In this document: positions 60,416 through 64,000 of the stretch, in pieces
Layout: each line of letters begins with the position of its first letter
How positions within the stretch are numbered: position 1 is the first letter of the stretch
NCBI RefSeq assembly: GCF_007859765.1
Contig: NZ_SIHJ01000001.1
Coordinates: 2,991,075-3,055,074 of the forward strand
Reading direction: 5' to 3'
Origin: Posidoniimonas corsicana
GTDB lineage: Bacteria > Planctomycetota > Planctomycetia > Pirellulales > Lacipirellulaceae
Length of the DNA stretch: 64,000 bases
Program-made: the position numbers and the translations under genes
The notes under the pieces: generated by a model
Databases searched by the model: none
What the model was told of the DNA's origin: nothing
Seen by the model: only the letters and a program-made list of their open reading frames with translations

Positions 60416-62422
60416 TTATTCGGCTTGCAGCTGCGCCCAGGCCCAGCGGTACAGGTTCCGCGAGTCGACATATCGGGCGTCGCCCGAGGTGGCGCCGAGC
60501 ACGACCATGATGAGGTCCGCGTCGCCGCGGCGGCCGGCCGAGACCAGGCACGCGCCGGCCGGGCCGGTGGTGCCGGTCTTCACGCCGTAGAAACCCTCGA
60601 TGCCGAGCAGCCGGTTGGTGTTCTTCCACACCACGTTCCGCTGGTAGCCGTCGACCGAGTCGACCGTGATCGCGTGCAGGCGGGTGTTGACCACTTCGCG
60701 GAGCACGGGCAGATCGAGCGCCGCGCGGGCCAGCTTCACCATGTCGGCGGCGGTGGTGTGGTGGCCGTGCGCAGTGAGCCCGTGTGGGTTGCGGTAGCCG
60801 GTGCCGTCCATGCCGAGCTCTTCCGCGGCGCGGTTCATGGCGGCGATGAACGAGTCGTAGGGCGGTTGCTCCTCGGCCCCTTCTTCGGCCAGACGGGGGC
60901 CGAAGTGCTCGGCGAAGGCGACCGACATGTCATTGCCCGAGGGGAGCATCAGCCCGTACAGCGCGTCGGCGATCTTAACGCGTTCGCCGGCGCGGAGGTC
61001 GGACGTCGAGCCGGAGGTGTCGTCGGCCCGCTGCGAGAACGTGAGCACCTCTTCCAGGACCGACGGGTCCTGCTCCGCCAGGCGGCAGACGAGGTACGCG
61101 GTCATGATCTTGGTGACGCTCGCCGGGTCACGCCGCCGCGAGTCGTTGTAGCCCCACAGCACCTCGCCGGTCTTGGCGTCGGCGATCGCGTACGCCTTGC
61201 AGGTGACGATCGGAGGGCCCGCGAGCGTGTCGGCGGGGTCCTTCTTCTTGAGGCCCGCCATCGCCACGGCCGGCTCGGGCGTGGGCTCGTCCTCGGTGAC
61301 CAGCGGCCCGAGCGCCCGCCAGGTGTCGGGGCCGACCTCGCCGGTCGGCTCGACGCCGGCCTGCTTCTGGAACGCGATGACCGCCCGCTGGGTGTTGGGG
61401 CCGAAGTCGCCGTCGGCGCTGAGCTCGGGCGAGGGCTTCAGCTGCTTGTTGAGCGTGCGCTGGAGCGACTCCACCAATGTGCCGTCGGCGCCGACCTTCA
61501 GCACCCGGGCGACCACCGCGGCGGGGGCGTCCTCGTCGGTCCCGTAGTGGGTGTAGATCGCCTTGCCGAACTCGGCGGCCAGCAGCTCGGCCTCGTTCTC
61601 GTCGCCCCAGCTGTGGTCCTTGTTGTCGCCGGTCAGGATGCAGAACGCGATGGGGCCCTTGGGCGACTCGATAATCCCCGCGTCGCAGCGGGCGGCGGAG
61701 ACCGATCCCGTCTTGTGAGCGACGGGCGTGTCCTCGGGCAGGTAGCGGGGGACCTTGCTGCGCGACTCGCAGGCCAGCAGGTGCTGGTACATCGCTTCGC
61801 TCGCCTGGGAGCTGATCAGCTTGCGGTCGTTGATCTGCTCGAGCAGCTCGATCATCTCCGAGGCGGTGGTGCTCCCCAGCCCGAACTCGCGGCTCCGCTC
61901 GGGCGCGATCGAGGTGTCGCGGCGGAACACCTTGGCGTGCAGCCGCGTGCTGGGCAGGCCCAGTTCCTCCATGTACTCGGTGGTGGCGGGCAGGCCGACC
62001 TGGTCGATCACCAGGTTGGTGGCCGTGTTGTCGGAGAACGCGATCATCAGCCGGATCGCGTCGTGCAGCGGCATCGACAGGCCCGCCGAGAAGTTCTCCG
62101 TCAGCACTCCCGACCCGGGAACCTTGTCCTCCTCCTTGAGGGAAACCTCGTCGCTCATCTTGAGCCGCCCGTCCGCTTCGGCCTTGAAGGCGGCCGCCAT
62201 GATCGACAGCTTGATCAGGCTGGCGGTCGGCATCGGCTGGTCGGCGTTGAAGCGGAACTCCTTACCCGAAGGGAGGTGCTTCGCGGCCGCGGCGACCGTG
62301 CCGCGGTGCCCCTCGAGCAGCTCGGTGAGCGACGCTTCGAACGAGTCGGCCCCGATCGCCGCCGTGGCGAACAGGGTTAGCAGAACGGTGACAGCCGTCG
62401 CGCAGGTGGGCGCCTTCATCAT
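60416..62422 (-). CDS. Class A beta-lactamase-like / PG-binding / D-Ala-D-Ala carboxypeptidase fusion
   Basis: 668 residues. Signal peptide AVTVLLTLFATAAIGA. Domain 1 (about 28-295) is beta-lactamase-like: S68LIK71 in PTASLIKLSIMA, S130DN in FSDNTATN, KTG in AHKTGSVS. A clear ExxLN omega-loop Glu is not found. Domain 2 (about 315-375) is a PG_binding_1 module (SLQRTLNKQL, GDFGPNTQRAVIAFQKQAGV). Domain 3 (about 395-665) is an S11 carboxypeptidase: SVTKIMTAYL (about 436), MLPSGNDMSVAFAE and YGVKTGTTGPAGA (about 614). It would trim D-Ala from stem peptides in the periplasm while bound to glycan. It lies in a minus-strand operon with the epimerase and the GH9 fusion. Confidence 0.92.
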   Translation of the reverse strand: MMKAPTCATAVTVLLTLFATAAIGADSFEASLTELLEGHRGTVAAAAKHLPSGKEFRFNADQPMPTASLIKLSIMAAAFKAEADGRLKMSDEVSLKEEDKVPGSGVLTENFSAGLSMPLHDAIRLMIAFSDNTATNLVIDQVGLPATTEYMEELGLPSTRLHAKVFRRDTSIAPERSREFGLGSTTASEMIELLEQINDRKLISSQASEAMYQHLLACESRSKVPRYLPEDTPVAHKTGSVSAARCDAGIIESPKGPIAFCILTGDNKDHSWGDENEAELLAAEFGKAIYTHYGTDEDAPAAVVARVLKVGADGTLVESLQRTLNKQLKPSPELSADGDFGPNTQRAVIAFQKQAGVEPTGEVGPDTWRALGPLVTEDEPTPEPAVAMAGLKKKDPADTLAGPPIVTCKAYAIADAKTGEVLWGYNDSRRRDPASVTKIMTAYLVCRLAEQDPSVLEEVLTFSQRADDTSGSTSDLRAGERVKIADALYGLMLPSGNDMSVAFAEHFGPRLAEEGAEEQPPYDSFIAAMNRAAEELGMDGTGYRNPHGLTAHGHHTTAADMVKLARAALDLPVLREVVNTRLHAITVDSVDGYQRNVVWKNTNRLLGIEGFYGVKTGTTGPAGACLVSAGRRGDADLIMVVLGATSGDARYVDSRNLYRWAWAQLQAE

Positions 62423-62467
62423 GGGGCCTCCTCTAGGGCGTAGATCACTTGTCAGGCAGCGGGGACG

Positions 62468-63517
62468 CTAACCGAGCGGCCCGTCGTTGAGCTCGACGCC
62501 GAGCCCACCAGCGCCCGGCAGCACGCAGCGTCCCTTGTCGACGCGGGCGCCGGACGCGATGTCTTGGGCGATGAGCACGGCGCCGTCCATGTCGACGTAG
62601 TCGAGCATCGGCAGCAGCTGAGCGATGGCGGAGATCCCGACCGACGACTCCGTCATGCAGCCCACCATGGTCTTCATGCCGCGGCGGCGGGCCTCGGTCA
62701 GCATCCGCCGTGCGGGCGCCAGGCCGCCGCACTTCACCAGCTTGACGTTCACGCCGTGGAACAGGTCCTGGCACCGCGCGACGTCGGGCTCGGTGATGCA
62801 GCTCTCGTCGGCGATCACCGGCAGCGCGGACTCGGCAAAGACCCGCTCCATCCCGGCGCGGTCGTCGGCGGGGAGCGGCTGCTCGATAAACTCGACGCCC
62901 AGCTCCTTCAGCTCGGCGGAGAGCTCGATGGTCTTCTCCGCGGTCCAGCCGCAGTTGGCGTCCACGCGGAAGCGGGCGTCGGTGTGCTTGCGGAGCTCGC
63001 GGACAATCTCGATGTCCTCGGGCGTGCCGAGCTTGATCTTGTAGGTCGGCCAGCCCGGCTCCTCCGCCAGCTTCTCGACCATCACCGGGATCGTGTCGAT
63101 GCCGATGGTGAAGTTGGACTGCGGGCCGATTGATTGGTCGAGGCCCCACAGCCCGGCGACCGGCTTGCCGGCCGACTTGCCCCACAGGTCGTGCAGGGCG
63201 CAGTCGATCGCGCACTGGGCGAACGAGGCGCCCGGCACGCCGTCGTCGAACCCGATAACGGCGCCGACGTCGCGGAGCACGTCGGCCGGGTCCTGCGGCG
63301 CCCAGCCGTCGAGCAGCGGCTGCGCCTTGGCGACCATCGCGGTGATGTTCTCGATGGTCGCCTGGTAGTAGTCGTTCTCGGTCGCCTCGCCGTAGCCGTA
63401 CAGCCCACCGGCGGCGGCCTGCACGATCATGGTCGGCTGCACCGAGACCGCGCTCCGCGAGATCCGGAACACGTGCTTCAGCGGGAGGTCGAACCCGCGG
63501 GTCGTGAGCGTGGTCAT
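62468..63517 (-). CDS. Enolase-superfamily dipeptide epimerase / N-acetyl-glutamate racemase candidate
   Basis: 349 residues. Muconate-lactonising subgroup residues: YKIKLGTPEDIE (KxK acid/base), FRVDANCGWTAEKTIE (Asp), VEFIEQPLPADDR (Glu), IADESCITEPD (Asp) and KLVKCGGLAPAR (second Lys). The C-terminal loop GCMTESSVGISA fits L-Ala-D/L-Glu epimerases. Start ATG 63517 overlaps the stop of the DUF1611 gene by 4 bp (ATGA). With DUF1611 (DgcN-type) this pairing recalls DgcN-DgcA, in which N-acetyl-D-Glu is racemised; alternatively it epimerises L-Ala-D-Glu as YcjG does. Either releases L-Glu from wall peptides. Confidence 0.93.
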   Translation of the reverse strand: MTTLTTRGFDLPLKHVFRISRSAVSVQPTMIVQAAAGGLYGYGEATENDYYQATIENITAMVAKAQPLLDGWAPQDPADVLRDVGAVIGFDDGVPGASFAQCAIDCALHDLWGKSAGKPVAGLWGLDQSIGPQSNFTIGIDTIPVMVEKLAEEPGWPTYKIKLGTPEDIEIVRELRKHTDARFRVDANCGWTAEKTIELSAELKELGVEFIEQPLPADDRAGMERVFAESALPVIADESCITEPDVARCQDLFHGVNVKLVKCGGLAPARRMLTEARRRGMKTMVGCMTESSVGISAIAQLLPMLDYVDMDGAVLIAQDIASGARVDKGRCVLPGAGGLGVELNDGPLG

Positions 63518-64000
63518 TGGGCGGCCTCGGCCGGAGCAATCACTTCCGCCCGCAGGGCCTCGATCGCATCGACGAGCTCTCCCACGCCGTGCCGCAGCGG
63601 GTCGGCGACCGGCAGGCCCAGCTCGGCGCGGACGCGTTCGCGTTCGACGGCGGCCTCCTCCTCGCTGACGTTGCGGCTGTTCATGGCGATGGCGATCACC
63701 TTCGACGGCATCCGCAGCGCGGCCAGGGTCTCGTAGGCGGCGATCAGCTTGGGGAGCGGCTGCAGCGGGACGTGATCGACGCCGTGCACGTTCTCACGGC
63801 CGACCTCGTACACCATGACCATGCCGTGCGGCGTCGAACCGTGCAGCAGCCCCGCTGAGACACACGAGTACGCCGGGTGCGAGATGGTCGCCTGCCCCTC
63901 CACGACCAGCACCTCGTGGTGCTGGTTGGCGAGGATCTGCTTCTCCACGGCGCCGTTTACAAAATCGGACACCACGCAGTCCACGGGGCAGCCGTCGCCC
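63514..64000 (-). CDS. DUF1611 (DgcN-like) protein, C-terminal part
   Basis: At least 162 codons; the gene continues past the right edge of the window, so its start and P-loop-like N-terminus are not visible. The visible part has the DUF1611 C-terminal motifs LVVEGQATISHPAYSCVSAG, LLHGSTPHGMVMVYEVGRE, and the segment PSKVIAIAMNSRNVS. DgcN of this family is described as a D-glutamate N-acetyltransferase acting with the racemase DgcA. The 4-bp overlap with the following epimerase gene strongly supports such a pair. DUF1611 proteins have also been annotated generally as NAD-dependent-fold proteins of unknown function. Confidence 0.88.
   Translation of the reverse strand, partial: GDGCPVDCVVSDFVNGAVEKQILANQHHEVLVVEGQATISHPAYSCVSAGLLHGSTPHGMVMVYEVGRENVHGVDHVPLQPLPKLIAAYETLAALRMPSKVIAIAMNSRNVSEEEAAVERERVRAELGLPVADPLRHGVGELVDAIEALRAEVIAPAEAAQ

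Noticed and set aside
60416-62422. Calling the N-terminal domain a beta-lactam resistance enzyme
   Set aside because: SxxK, SDN and KTG are present but the class A ExxLN omega-loop signature is not clear; fusion to a carboxypeptidase points to wall metabolism.

Overview
The window looks like a chromosome segment of a planctomycete, most likely order Pirellulales and family Lacipirellulaceae. The clues are high GC content, a DUF1559 pilin-like protein, several exported proteins carrying dockerin-type repeats of the form GDYNxDGxVDAADYTVWRD followed by PEP-CTERM anchors, an N-terminal LEPLEPRLALS motif on a giant secreted protein, and a pair of short lipoproteins sharing TDDVQY. The family assignment is inference. 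I saw no rRNA, tRNA, CRISPR array or intact insertion sequence.

Layout. 1-2.3 kb: end of a hybrid histidine kinase and an HD-GYP response regulator. 2.4-14.1 kb: a glycan locus. GH3 beta-glucosidase, two PEP-CTERM proteins and DUF1559 lie on the minus strand. They diverge from two GH144-like (glucoamylase-like fold) proteins on the plus strand, and a LacI-family regulator follows. The divergent spacer holds two near-identical TGCAAGCGCTTGCA palindromes on either side of a sigma70-like promoter. 14.2-25.5 kb: parvulin isomerase, Mfd, GH29 fucosidase, alkaline phosphatase, two duplicated lipoproteins, a cation/proton antiporter and a GNAT. 25.5-36 kb: a lower-GC patch with a Cys-rich orphan and a repeat element, a double-domain CE12 esterase, DUF2293, a PNGase F-like glycoamidase, rhodanese, class II aldolase, M28 peptidase and a TlpA-like protein.

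36-64 kb is dominated by peptidoglycan salvage. One minus-strand operon encodes an M14 peptidase (MpaA-like candidate), SpmA, SpmB and LdcA. AnmK and MurQ are convergent beside it. A multidomain amidase and two PEP-CTERM paralogues follow. Next comes a tight operon of a DigH-like glycoside hydrolase, an AmpG-like permease, a double GNAT and NagZ. Further on are a NagX-like membrane acetyltransferase, a GH9-deacetylase fusion, a beta-lactamase/PG-binding/DD-carboxypeptidase fusion, and an enolase-superfamily dipeptide or N-acetyl-Glu epimerase overlapping a DUF1611 (DgcN-like) gene. Together these could take wall fragments from cleavage and import through GlcNAc/anhMurNAc release to GlcNAc-6-P, and from stem peptide to D-Ala, Dap and L-Glu. 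The best candidate for an undescribed step is the double GNAT, translationally coupled between AmpG and NagZ.

Repeats. Two intergenic loci (26.2-26.5 kb and 54.26-54.69 kb) share clustered GTTTTGTCC/GGACAAAAC inverted motifs and a decayed 54-nt coding remnant, so they appear to be two copies of one undescribed element. A REP/BIME-like double palindrome at 28.2 kb supplies the C-terminus of the CE12 esterase.
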